Assembly: GCA_017540945.1 (NCBI GenBank) | Contig: JAFYAB010000051.1 | Coordinates: 1-14,760 of the forward strand | Length of the DNA: 14,760 nt | Direction of reading: 5' to 3' | From: Oscillospiraceae bacterium | GTDB lineage: Bacteria; Bacillota_A; Clostridia; Oscillospirales; Oscillospiraceae | Part shown: positions 5,725 to 12,414 of the stretch, one piece after another | Layout: the number at the start of each line of letters is the position of its first letter | Position numbering within the stretch: the first letter of the stretch is position 1 | Program-made: the position numbers and the translations under genes | Notes under the pieces: generated by a model | The model's database searches: none | What the model was told of the DNA's origin: nothing | What the model saw: the letters and a program-made list of their open reading frames with translations, nothing else

Positions 5725-6396
5725 ATGGCGTTGATCGAATTGGAAAACATTACATTTGCGTATGACCCGGAGGAAGGACCCGTCCTCCGGGGGCTTTCCA
5801 TGTCCGTCGAGGCCGGCACCTGTATCGTGCTGCGGGGCGACAACGGGGCGGGGAAGACCACCCTGTTCCGCATCCTCAACGCTCTGTCCTTCCCGCAGAG
5901 CGGGGGCTATCGCTTCGACGGGACGGAGATCACCCCGGCCTTTCTGAAAAAACAGGCCAACGCCAAACGCTTCCACAAGCGGGTGGGCTACCTCTTTCAG
6001 AACCCGGACGTGATGCTCTTCAACGCCTCGGTTTGGGAGGAGATCGCCTTCGGCCCCAGACAGCTGGGATTGGCCGAGCTGGAGATCGAGGCCCGGGTCC
6101 GGGACTGCCTGGCCCTCTTCGGGCTGGAGTCCCTGGCGGACAAGGCGCCTTATCACCTCTCAGGGGGCCAGAAGAAGCAGACGGCCCTGGCGGCGGTGCT
6201 GGCCCTGAATCCCGAAGTCCTGATTCTGGACGAGCCCCTGGCGGGCCTGGACCGGAGGACGTCGGAGCGGCTGCGCGCCCTGCTGGGGGAGCTGCGGGAA
6301 GCGGGGAAGACCCTGCTGCTGGCCTCCCACGACGAGAGCCTCTGCGAAGCCCTGGGGGCGAAGGTCCTGACCCTGGCGGAGGGCAGAATTCAATAA
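5725..6396 (+). CDS. cbiO: ECF transporter ATP-binding protein CbiO
   Basis: A 223-residue ABC ATPase that powers the CbiMQ importer. All motifs are intact: Walker A GDNGAGKT (38-45), Q-loop Gln92 in LFQNPD, signature LSGGQ (145-149), Walker B VLILDE (165-170), D-loop about 174-176 (GLD) and switch His202 in ASHD. It is shorter than the roughly 270 residues of many CbiO/EcfA proteins and ends just after the H-loop region, so the extra C-terminal segment of the longer forms is absent. ATG 5725 has GGGAGG 7 nt upstream. The 60-nt gap after cbiQ contains only a small CGGTTG/CAACCG hairpin (5675-5692), and the gene ends at a strong terminator, so it closes the operon. Confidence 0.93.
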   Translation: MALIELENITFAYDPEEGPVLRGLSMSVEAGTCIVLRGDNGAGKTTLFRILNALSFPQSGGYRFDGTEITPAFLKKQANAKRFHKRVGYLFQNPDVMLFNASVWEEIAFGPRQLGLAELEIEARVRDCLALFGLESLADKAPYHLSGGQKKQTALAAVLALNPEVLILDEPLAGLDRRTSERLRALLGELREAGKTLLLASHDESLCEALGAKVLTLAEGRIQ

Positions 6397-6400
6397 CAAA

Positions 6401-6445
6401 AAAGAGGACGATCCCGCGCCGTTTCGGCAAGGGATCGTCCTCTTT
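6401..6445. terminator. Bidirectional intrinsic terminator between cbiO and the GNAT gene
   Basis: AAAGAGGACGATCCC (6401-6415) pairs perfectly with 6431-6445 (15 bp). An inner GCCG/CGGC stem within the loop lengthens it. An A-run precedes the left arm and T residues end the right arm, so it can act on both strands. It sits between two convergent genes, 4 nt after the cbiO stop. Confidence 0.92.
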
Positions 6446-6458
6446 GCATAGAGCGTGT

Positions 6459-6911
6459 TCAAAAATGATAGACCAGGTTCACACAGTCCGGGGCGTCCGG
6501 GTCCACGTAGCCGGTATCGACAAAGCCCCGGCTGCCGAAGAGCCGCAGGGCCGCGGCGTTGCTCCGCTTGACACAGACCTCCACGCAGTTGTATTTCCGC
6601 TCCTGTTTCAGCTCTGCCAGCAGCAGCTTCAGAGCTGCCGTTCCACAGCCCTTTCCCTGACAGCGGTGGTCGATCATAAACTGCTGCAAGTCGTAGCAGG
6701 CGGGTTCCTCTTCCAGGTCCTTTACCAGGCAGAGGCCGACCAAGTTTTCCTCGTCGGAGATCCCCAGGACCCGAGGCCGGCAGTTCCGGTAGACGTAGCC
6801 CCGGGCCAAAATCCCGACGGCATTGTCCAGAAAGCCCTCCTGCTCCGGGCTGACCCGGAGCTTCCGGATTGCAGTCCAGTTTTCTTCGTTGATTTCAACC
6901 AGCCGGATCAT
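6459..6911 (-). CDS. GNAT-family N-acetyltransferase, BltD/polyamine-acetyltransferase-like
   Basis: A 150-residue single-domain acetyltransferase. The acetyl-CoA pyrophosphate loop is QFMIDHRCQGKGCGTAAL (residues 77-94; Q85-G-K-G-C-G90). The later part, VCVKRSNAAALRLFGSRGF (112-130), is the usual GNAT motif-B pattern. Overall layout resembles the BltD-type spermine/spermidine acetyltransferases, so small-molecule or polyamine N-acetylation is a guess; the substrate is not shown by sequence. ATG 6911 has GGAGGA just upstream on the minus strand. It has its own promoter and lies 113 nt downstream of the YwaF-like gene, so it may also receive read-through. It ends at the bidirectional terminator. 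Confidence 0.88.
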   Translation of the reverse strand: MIRLVEINEENWTAIRKLRVSPEQEGFLDNAVGILARGYVYRNCRPRVLGISDEENLVGLCLVKDLEEEPACYDLQQFMIDHRCQGKGCGTAALKLLLAELKQERKYNCVEVCVKRSNAAALRLFGSRGFVDTGYVDPDAPDCVNLVYHF

Positions 6912-6953
6912 TGCAGTTCCTCCTTTTTATCGGAAGCATACGCTTTGATGCTT

Positions 6954-6981
6954 ATCATACATGGAAAGCGGACGATTGCAA
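6954..6981 (-). promoter_or_regulatory. Probable promoter of the GNAT gene (TTGCAA-N16-TATGAT)
   Basis: Reading the minus strand, TTGCAA (6981-6976) and TATGAT (6959-6954) are separated by 16 nt. The -10 box is about 40 nt upstream of the GNAT start. The boxes match the sigma-A consensus at 4/6 and 5/6 positions. Confidence 0.6.
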
Positions 6982-7024
6982 GCCCTGCTTTGCTGCGGCT
7001 TCACACAGAAAACAGACGGGCGGC

Positions 7025-7861
7025 TTATGCGGGGAGCCTGGTGGGTTTCCTGCGGCGGAGGAGATGGGTGGAGGTCCAGAGCAGAAGCCAGACCAGCTGG
7101 AAAGCCAGCAGATAGAGCAACAGCATCAGCGGGGGATTCAGGAACCACAGTCCCGCGTCTGTGAATTTTGCGGCCAGGTCCTCGAAGAAGGGGATCCCTC
7201 CCAGATACCGGTACATCATAAAGTCGAAGTCAAAGAGAAAGTCCACGGGAATCACCACCAGGGAAAAGAGCAGGTGGAAGCCGTAGCCCCGGAGCACCGT
7301 CCGGCTGCCCAGGGGAGAATGGAAGGGGCCATCCTCTTCGGGAACCACGCCGGCCGCAGCCAGCAGCAGGCCCAGGGCCACCATGAGCCAGTGCCAGAGC
7401 ATGGAGTAGAAGGCGCCGAAGGAAAAGAAGGGGTAGTAGTGGAAGGCGCTGAGCTGAACCATGGCCCCCACGCCGCCTACAACGCCGCCGGTGACAAGCC
7501 AGGACTCCGCCAGCCGCCGAGCTTTTCCCTTTCCGAAGCCCGCCAGCAGGGCCGCGGGCATCACGAGAGAGCAGGTATCCAGGGGCAGCAGGCCGGTGTT
7601 GAAGCTGCCGCTGAGCCGGACGTCATAGACCGTCTCCCAGGCCGTCTTGCCCAGATAGAGCAGCGTGAGGAAAATGCCGGTATAGCCTGCCAGCTTACGA
7701 ATCCGCTCCTTGGAGGCCCCCCGCTGGGAGAACAGCAGGACCATCAGAAAGGCCGCGGAGAGGGCCAGATAAATCTCCTGGGCCGGGCCGCCGAAGTCCT
7801 GGCCGCTGTAGCCGGAGATATTGTATTTGTAGTCAAAAAAACCGTAGTCGCCGGTGAACAA
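7025..7861 (-). CDS. YwaF/TMEM164-family integral membrane protein
   Basis: A 278-residue protein with about seven hydrophobic segments (approximately 29-45, 60-74, 90-108, 121-139, 152-171, 192-210 and 240-263). It resembles the bacterial YwaF family, related to eukaryotic TMEM164. LLPLDTCSL (Cys97) and MLWHW (His157) are the conserved Cys and His sites; TMEM164 is described as a lipid acyltransferase using such a Cys, but bacterial members have no assigned function. The start is TTG 7861, with AAGGAAG 9 nt upstream and a promoter about 45 nt upstream. Longer in-frame readings would begin upstream of that promoter and add basic, non-membrane sequence. The C-terminus is strongly basic (RRRKPTR). 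GNAT follows downstream on the same strand. Family assignment is moderate. Confidence 0.75.
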   Translation of the reverse strand: MFTGDYGFFDYKYNISGYSGQDFGGPAQEIYLALSAAFLMVLLFSQRGASKERIRKLAGYTGIFLTLLYLGKTAWETVYDVRLSGSFNTGLLPLDTCSLVMPAALLAGFGKGKARRLAESWLVTGGVVGGVGAMVQLSAFHYYPFFSFGAFYSMLWHWLMVALGLLLAAAGVVPEEDGPFHSPLGSRTVLRGYGFHLLFSLVVIPVDFLFDFDFMMYRYLGGIPFFEDLAAKFTDAGLWFLNPPLMLLLYLLAFQLVWLLLWTSTHLLRRRKPTRLPA

Positions 7862-7906
7862 GAAAAATCGCTTCCTTATATGGGGTATTGGGCCAAAGCC
7901 CACATG

Positions 7907-7934
7907 ATTATAGCGCCTTTTCTTCAAAAAGCAA
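7907..7934 (-). promoter_or_regulatory. Promoter of the YwaF-like gene (TTGCTT-N16-TATAAT)
   Basis: On the minus strand TTGCTT (7934-7929) is followed 16 nt later by TATAAT (7912-7907). Initiation near 7900 leaves about 39 nt before the TTG start and rules out the longer upstream reading of that gene. It is back to back with the methyltransferase promoter. Confidence 0.7.
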
Positions 7935-8010
7935 GAGGAAAAATCTGAAAACCGAAAAAAACAAGGCCCGTGCTCCAGCCTGCTGCCTGCCCGGTTCCCG
8001 CGCAAGCGTG

Positions 8011-8039
8011 TTGACAAGGCGGCCGCCGTCCTGTATAGT
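8011..8039 (+). promoter_or_regulatory. Promoter of the methyltransferase-GNAT pair (TTGACA-N17-TATAGT)
   Basis: TTGACA (8011-8016) and TATAGT (8034-8039) with 17-nt spacing match the consensus at 11 of 12 positions. It lies 60 nt before the methyltransferase start, in the 238-nt divergent intergenic region. The leader contains a small GCGGGA/TCCCGC stem (8048-8071) of unclear relevance; nothing else stands out between the two promoters. Confidence 0.82.
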
Positions 8040-8099
8040 AGAAAGCAGCGGGAGCGCAGGACAGGTCCCGCCGAAATCGGAGCATGGGAGGCAGCGCGC

Positions 8100-8891
8100 A
8101 TGCAAAGCAGAAAAGAGATCGTCAGCAGCTTTTACGGGCAGTACGACGAAGACGGTCGGCTCGAGAGAAGCCGGCACGGGCAGCTGGAATACCGAACGAC
8201 CATGCACTACATCCACCGCTATGCCCCCAAGGACGCCAGAGTTCTGGAGCTGGGCGCCGGGACGGGCCGCTATTCCATTGCCCTGGCGAAGGAGGGCATG
8301 GACGTGACCGCGGTGGAGCTGGTGGAGCGCAATCTGGCCATCCTCCGGCAAAACGGCGCGGGTCTGGATCGGCTCAAAGCCTGTCAGGGGGACGCCGCGG
8401 ATCTGAGCGCCTTCGCGGACGACAGCTTTGACCTGACCCTGGTGTTCGGGCCCATGTATCATATCTACGAGCCGGAGGAGGTGCACCGGGCCATCGACGA
8501 GGCGATCCGGGTCACGAAGCCCGGCGGGATCCTGCTCTTCGCCTTTCTCTCGGTGTTTGCCATCATGTACGCCAACTATTTCTACGGGAACTGGGCGGCC
8601 GGAGAGAAGGAGAACTTCACCGGGGACTATCGGGTGAAGCACTTTGCCCATCAGCTGTTCACCGGCTACGACGTGACGGAGTTTGAAGGTCTGTTCCGGG
8701 AAAAGCCCGTGGAATGGATCACCACCGCGGGGGTGGACGGCCTGCTGGAGCCCATCGAAAAGCGGCCGGATTTCTCCATCCCGGAGGAGGATTTCGAGGC
8801 CTTTGCCCGCTGGTATCTGGCCTTCTCCGAGAAGCGGGAGCTGCTGGGCACCACCAACCATCTGCTGTACATCTGCCGGAAGCGGCGATAG
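8100..8891 (+). CDS. Class I SAM-dependent methyltransferase
   Basis: A 263-residue Rossmann-fold methyltransferase. Motif I VLELGAGTG is at 48-56, the acidic ribose-binding Glu73 is in AVELVE, GDAADL is at 97-102, DLTLVFGPMYH (111-121) occupies the motif IV region, and KPGGILLF is at 140-147. The roughly 110 residues after that contain an aromatic insertion (YANYFYGNW) typical of small-molecule methyltransferases, but no feature that names a substrate. ATG 8100 is preceded by GGGAGG at 8086-8091. It has its own strong promoter and is followed 38 nt later by a GNAT gene, so the two probably share a transcript. Confidence is high for family and low for function. Confidence 0.9.
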   Translation: MQSRKEIVSSFYGQYDEDGRLERSRHGQLEYRTTMHYIHRYAPKDARVLELGAGTGRYSIALAKEGMDVTAVELVERNLAILRQNGAGLDRLKACQGDAADLSAFADDSFDLTLVFGPMYHIYEPEEVHRAIDEAIRVTKPGGILLFAFLSVFAIMYANYFYGNWAAGEKENFTGDYRVKHFAHQLFTGYDVTEFEGLFREKPVEWITTAGVDGLLEPIEKRPDFSIPEEDFEAFARWYLAFSEKRELLGTTNHLLYICRKRR

Positions 8892-8929
8892 GCGCGGATT
8901 CCCATCTGCGTGGAAAGGAGGACAAAACC

Positions 8930-9430
8930 TTGTTGGAGCTCCAAAAGCTCAGCGATCACTATCAGGTGCGGCGCATGCAGGACACAGACGCGGACGCAAT
9001 CTTAGCGCTCTGCCTGCAGAATACCCAATACTATCAGTACTGCGGCAAGCAGCCTTCCCGGGAGCTGATTTTGAACGATCTCCACATCACGCCGCCGGGG
9101 ATCGGGCCGTCGGACAAGTACTATACAGGCTTTTACAGCGAGACGGATCTGGCGGCGGTGCTGGATCTGATCGACGGATACCCGGACCAAAACGCCTGCT
9201 GGATCGGCTTCTTTATGATGAACAAGAGGCTCCAGGGCCGGCAACTGGGGACGGAGATCATACAGCATCTGTGCCGCTATCTGCGGGAAGCCGGATATAC
9301 GATGCTGCGTCTGGGGATCGACAAGGATAACCCGCAGTCCACGCATTTCTGGAAGAAAAACGGCTTTCGGGTCGTCCGGGAAGTGAAACAGGACGAAGGC
9401 ACGATCCTGGTGGCGGAAAAAGCGCTGTAA
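8930..9430 (+). CDS. GNAT-family N-acetyltransferase
   Basis: A 166-residue acetyltransferase. The fold is visible from VRRMQDTDADAILALC (about 11-26) through WIGFFMMNKRLQGRQLGTEI in the middle to GIDKDNPQSTHFWKKNGFRV near the end. In the acetyl-CoA loop the usual Q/R-x-x-G-x-G/A is QGRQLG, so the first Gly is Gln; this occurs in some GNAT subfamilies. I choose TTG 8930 because AAGGAGG (8915-8921) lies 8 nt upstream. The reading frame is open further upstream, but that part overlaps the methyltransferase gene in another frame. The substrate is unknown. It is probably cotranscribed with the methyltransferase and ends at a strong terminator. Confidence 0.85.
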   Translation: MLELQKLSDHYQVRRMQDTDADAILALCLQNTQYYQYCGKQPSRELILNDLHITPPGIGPSDKYYTGFYSETDLAAVLDLIDGYPDQNACWIGFFMMNKRLQGRQLGTEIIQHLCRYLREAGYTMLRLGIDKDNPQSTHFWKKNGFRVVREVKQDEGTILVAEKAL

Positions 9431-9435
9431 CGGAA

Positions 9436-9481
9436 ATAACGGAGCGGCTCTGCGGGTTTCCGCGCAGAGCCGCTCCGTTAT
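9436..9481. terminator. Bidirectional terminator hairpin with 19-bp perfect stem
   Basis: ATAACGGAGCGGCTCTGCG (9436-9454) pairs perfectly with 9463-9481 around an 8-nt loop. It is centred between the stop codons of the convergent GNAT and M13 peptidase genes. Flanking T-runs are short in both directions, but stem length and position make termination the natural reading. Confidence 0.88.
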
Positions 9482-9492
9482 CGCGCACAGCG

Positions 9493-11400
9493 TTACCAAA
9501 TGCTGATCCGCTTCTCCGGGGCAATGTACATCCCGTCGTTTTCCGTGACGCCGAAGGCCTCGTACCACTCGGGGAAGTTCCGGGGCATCATGTTGGCCCG
9601 CAGGACCGTGGGGGAGTGGACGTCGCTGGCCAGCAGGAGCTGGATATACTCCTCCTTGGCCTTTATGCACCAGATCCGGGCCCAGTTCCTGAAATAGGCC
9701 CGGTAGTCCGGGTCGGGCAGACCGTGCATGATCTCCAGGGTCACGCCCATGCCGCCGTTGTCGGCGATGTTCTCGCTGACCGTCAGCTCGCCGCTGACCT
9801 TCCCGCCGTGGAACTCGATGCCGTCAAATTGCTCGACCATGCCCTTGGTCAGCTCTTTGAAGGCCGCGAAGTCCGCCTCGGTCCACCAGTTGTTCAGATT
9901 GCCGTGCTCGTCGAAGTGGGCGCCGTTGTTGTCGAAGGCGTGGGAGATCTCGTGGCCGATGACCGCGCCGATGCCGCCCAGGTTCTCGCTGGGGCTTTGG
10001 GTCAGGGCATAGAAGGGCTTTTGCAGGATGGCCGCCGGGAAGGTGATGTCATTGGCGCTGGGGTTGTAGCAGGCGTTGACCATGTGGCCGGGCATCAGCC
10101 ATTCGGTGCGGTCCACGGGCTTGTGGAGCTTGTCCAGCATATCCTTCTGACGGATGAGGGTGAGCTGCGCCATAATGGGCAGCAGGGAGTCGTTCTCGTC
10201 GAAGACCAGCTTGGACCAGATGGGCTTGATCTCGTCGGGATAGCCCATCTTGACCTCGATGGTGGAGAGCTTTTTGATGGCCTGCTCCTTGGTGGACTCC
10301 GCCAGGAAGCCGTTCTTCGCCATCCGGAGCTTATAGGTCTCGATGATCTTTTTCACCATGTCCACGATGTCTTTTTTGGCTTCCTCGCCGAAGTAAGTCC
10401 GGCCATAGTAGACGCCGATGGGCTCCGCGTACAGCTCGGAGGCGGTCTGATAGGCCTGCTTTTCCAGGGAGGGATCCACCGCCACGCCCCGCAAGGCGCG
10501 GGAATAGGTCTTGCCCAGGGCCGCCAGCTCCTCGGAGAGGCAGGCTGTCGCCTTCAGCAGGGTCTTGACGTAGGCCCAGTGGATGTAGAGGCCGAAGCGC
10601 TCGGCGGAGAAGTAGCCGTTCATCTCCTTGACGGCCCTGGGATCATAGACGATCAGGGTCTCGGGAGCCTTCTCGCCGTAGAGATCCGCCAGGAGCTTCC
10701 TGATATCGAAGGGAGCGGTATAGGCGGCGACCTCCTCCGTGGGCATGGGATTGTGACACTTGGTATATTCCGACCACTCCAGCATGCTCTTGACCTTCTT
10801 TGCCGCCAGGGCGTCGAAGGCCAGCGCGTCCTCCAGATACTGCTTTTGCTCCGCCTCGGACAGGGGCGTGAAGGCCAGCACCTTGGCCGCCATGTCCGCC
10901 CAGACCCCCAGCAGCTGCTTACCCGCCTCGTTGTCCTCGGCGTAGTAGCTGGTGTCCGGCAGGATCAGATCGGGGCCCGCCATTATAAAGCTGTAGGTTT
11001 CCGCGTCCTGCATATCCTCGGTGACGCCGACGCGCAGGGGGAGCTCGATGTCCGCGAGCAGCAGCTCCGCCGCGTGGGCGTTGAGCGCCTCGGGGCTCTG
11101 GATGCTCCGCAGCAGCTCCAGCGTGGGCAGGGCGGGGGCGATGCCCTCCCGGTTCCGCCGTTCGGCGTCCAGCACCTTCTTGTACAGGGCGATGGCATAC
11201 TTCATCTCCGGGATGTCGCTGGTCTTTTCCCCTGCCGCGAAGGCCCGGAAGTCCGCCATCATGATCTTTTCCACGCCCTGATCCAGATCGGCAAAGCCGC
11301 CGGTGGTGGGCCGGTCCTCCGGGATCACGGCGGTCTTGAGCCATTCCCCGTTGACCGCTTCATAGAGATCGTCCTGAATTCTGATTTTCGTTTCGCTCAT
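9493..11400 (-). CDS. M13-family (neprilysin/PepO-like) zinc metalloendopeptidase, cytoplasmic
   Basis: A 635-residue zinc oligopeptidase, close to the usual length for bacterial PepO. The zinc site is HEISH (His483, Glu484, His487) with the third ligand Glu543 in ENIAD, whose Asp547 orients the zinc histidine. The substrate-backbone motif NACY is at 442-445, and His595 (DVHSP) and Arg601 (LRAN) occupy the expected transition-state and substrate positions. The protein ends in Trp, as the family often does. No signal peptide or membrane anchor is present, so it probably degrades small peptides in the cytoplasm. ATG 11400 has AAAGGA about 10 nt upstream. The gap to the upstream MgtC-like gene is 76 nt with only a weak promoter candidate, so cotranscription is possible. 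Confidence 0.96.
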   Translation of the reverse strand: MSETKIRIQDDLYEAVNGEWLKTAVIPEDRPTTGGFADLDQGVEKIMMADFRAFAAGEKTSDIPEMKYAIALYKKVLDAERRNREGIAPALPTLELLRSIQSPEALNAHAAELLLADIELPLRVGVTEDMQDAETYSFIMAGPDLILPDTSYYAEDNEAGKQLLGVWADMAAKVLAFTPLSEAEQKQYLEDALAFDALAAKKVKSMLEWSEYTKCHNPMPTEEVAAYTAPFDIRKLLADLYGEKAPETLIVYDPRAVKEMNGYFSAERFGLYIHWAYVKTLLKATACLSEELAALGKTYSRALRGVAVDPSLEKQAYQTASELYAEPIGVYYGRTYFGEEAKKDIVDMVKKIIETYKLRMAKNGFLAESTKEQAIKKLSTIEVKMGYPDEIKPIWSKLVFDENDSLLPIMAQLTLIRQKDMLDKLHKPVDRTEWLMPGHMVNACYNPSANDITFPAAILQKPFYALTQSPSENLGGIGAVIGHEISHAFDNNGAHFDEHGNLNNWWTEADFAAFKELTKGMVEQFDGIEFHGGKVSGELTVSENIADNGGMGVTLEIMHGLPDPDYRAYFRNWARIWCIKAKEEYIQLLLASDVHSPTVLRANMMPRNFPEWYEAFGVTENDGMYIAPEKRISIW

Positions 11401-11476
11401 TTCTGATACATCCTTTCCGATTCGGTTATTTCATAAGCTGTTCTGATGGCTTCTGCACCGCCTGGCCCGGGAGGAA

Positions 11477-12163
11477 TCAACCCGGGACCACGAAGCTGAC
11501 GCCGTCGATCCGGGCGAGAGTCTGCTTGATCTCCTCGTAATTGCCCCGGTTCGAGGTGGTGACCACGAAACCGACGCTGCCAGTGATCCCGCTTTTTGCC
11601 GGGATCGTCTCAATAAACACATCCTTGTTCAGGGCGGTCTCGATCCGATCCAGGACCTCCTGGACCTTCTCGACGCCGCCGACCTCCACATAGTAGCGCA
11701 TGGACCGCAGGCGGTTGTGCTCGACCCTGGTCAGAAGGGTGGCGTTGACGACGCAGATGACCGTAACAAGCACGGCGCCGCCGTAGAAGCCGAAGCCGAA
11801 GGACACGCCGATGGTGGCCGTGACCCACATGCCGGCCGCGGTGGTCAGACCGGCGACGGTGTTGTTGTTCCGGACCAGGATGATGCCGGCGCCCAGAAAG
11901 CCGATGCCGGAGATCACATGGGCCGGGATGCGGAACACGTCTCCGCCCATCCCTGCGACCTTGGAAACGTACAGACCGCAGAGGGAGGTCATGGCGCCGC
12001 CCAGACAGACTAAAATATGCGTGCGGAAGCCCGCCGCCCTGCCGTGGCGCCCCCGCTCGTTGCCGATGACACCGCCTGCGATCACCGCCAGCAGGATCCG
12101 GATCACTGCGGTGACGGTATTGAAATCCTCGAGATAGTGAAACACTGCACGAATCTGCTCCAT
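11477..12163 (-). CDS. MgtC/SapB-family membrane protein
   Basis: A 228-residue protein. The N-terminal half is the MgtC membrane domain with the signature AGGVIGNERGRHGRAAGFRT (about 29-48) and four to five helices, ending near residue 140. ISGIGFLGAGII and TTAAGMWVTATIG are further family patterns. The C-terminal 80 residues (YYVEVGGVEKVQEVLDRIE onward) form a soluble ACT-like domain. In pathogens MgtC aids survival in low magnesium and modulates ATP synthase; in commensals the role is unclear, so magnesium homeostasis is only suggested. ATG 12163 is preceded by GGAGG. A promoter lies about 60 nt upstream; the leader is short, leaving no room for an M-box magnesium riboswitch. Confidence 0.93.
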   Translation of the reverse strand: MEQIRAVFHYLEDFNTVTAVIRILLAVIAGGVIGNERGRHGRAAGFRTHILVCLGGAMTSLCGLYVSKVAGMGGDVFRIPAHVISGIGFLGAGIILVRNNNTVAGLTTAAGMWVTATIGVSFGFGFYGGAVLVTVICVVNATLLTRVEHNRLRSMRYYVEVGGVEKVQEVLDRIETALNKDVFIETIPAKSGITGSVGFVVTTSNRGNYEEIKQTLARIDGVSFVVPG

Positions 12164-12218
12164 AAGGACCTCCGTTTCTGAGATACAGTAAGCTTATTGG
12201 GAATCAGCGCACAATATT

Positions 12219-12246
12219 ATTATACAGGAAAACCCGGCGATTTCAA
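12219..12246 (-). promoter_or_regulatory. Promoter of the MgtC-like gene (TTGAAA-N16-TATAAT)
   Basis: On the minus strand TTGAAA (12246-12241) and TATAAT (12224-12219) are 16 nt apart. Initiation near 12212 gives a leader of roughly 50 nt. The rest of the 251-nt gap to the ABC transporter gene holds only a 10-bp palindrome TGTCCGGACA (12294-12303); I saw no convincing terminator for the transporter there. Confidence 0.7.
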
Positions 12247-12414
12247 GTCTTGCTTTTTCTCATCCGCGAATGGTCAGCGGGAAGGACCCTTTTTGTCCGG
12301 ACATGTGTTCACCGCATTTTCCGGCCTGGTCATCCTTTCGTTATCAGCGTTGAGCACAGAGACGTGGAGTTGCCGGGGATCAAAGCGCTGCTATGATACC
12401 GGAACCGAATCAGA

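Noticed and set aside
6912..7024. AAGCC/GGCTT short stem as terminator of the YwaF-like gene
   Set aside because: Only 5 bp with a long, poorly pairing loop and no T-run; not enough to call.
9616..11406. 596-codon plus-strand open frame opposite the M13 peptidase
   Set aside because: The minus strand encodes a full metallopeptidase with all catalytic motifs; this frame is rich in Gly, Val, Asp and His and has no domain.
11466..11486. CCCGGG repeats forming a hairpin over the MgtC-like stop codon
   Set aside because: A 6-bp self-complementary stem overlapping the stop with no T-run; likely chance in GC-rich DNA.
12164..12212. M-box magnesium riboswitch upstream of the MgtC-like gene
   Set aside because: The predicted leader is only about 50 nt, too short for an M-box.
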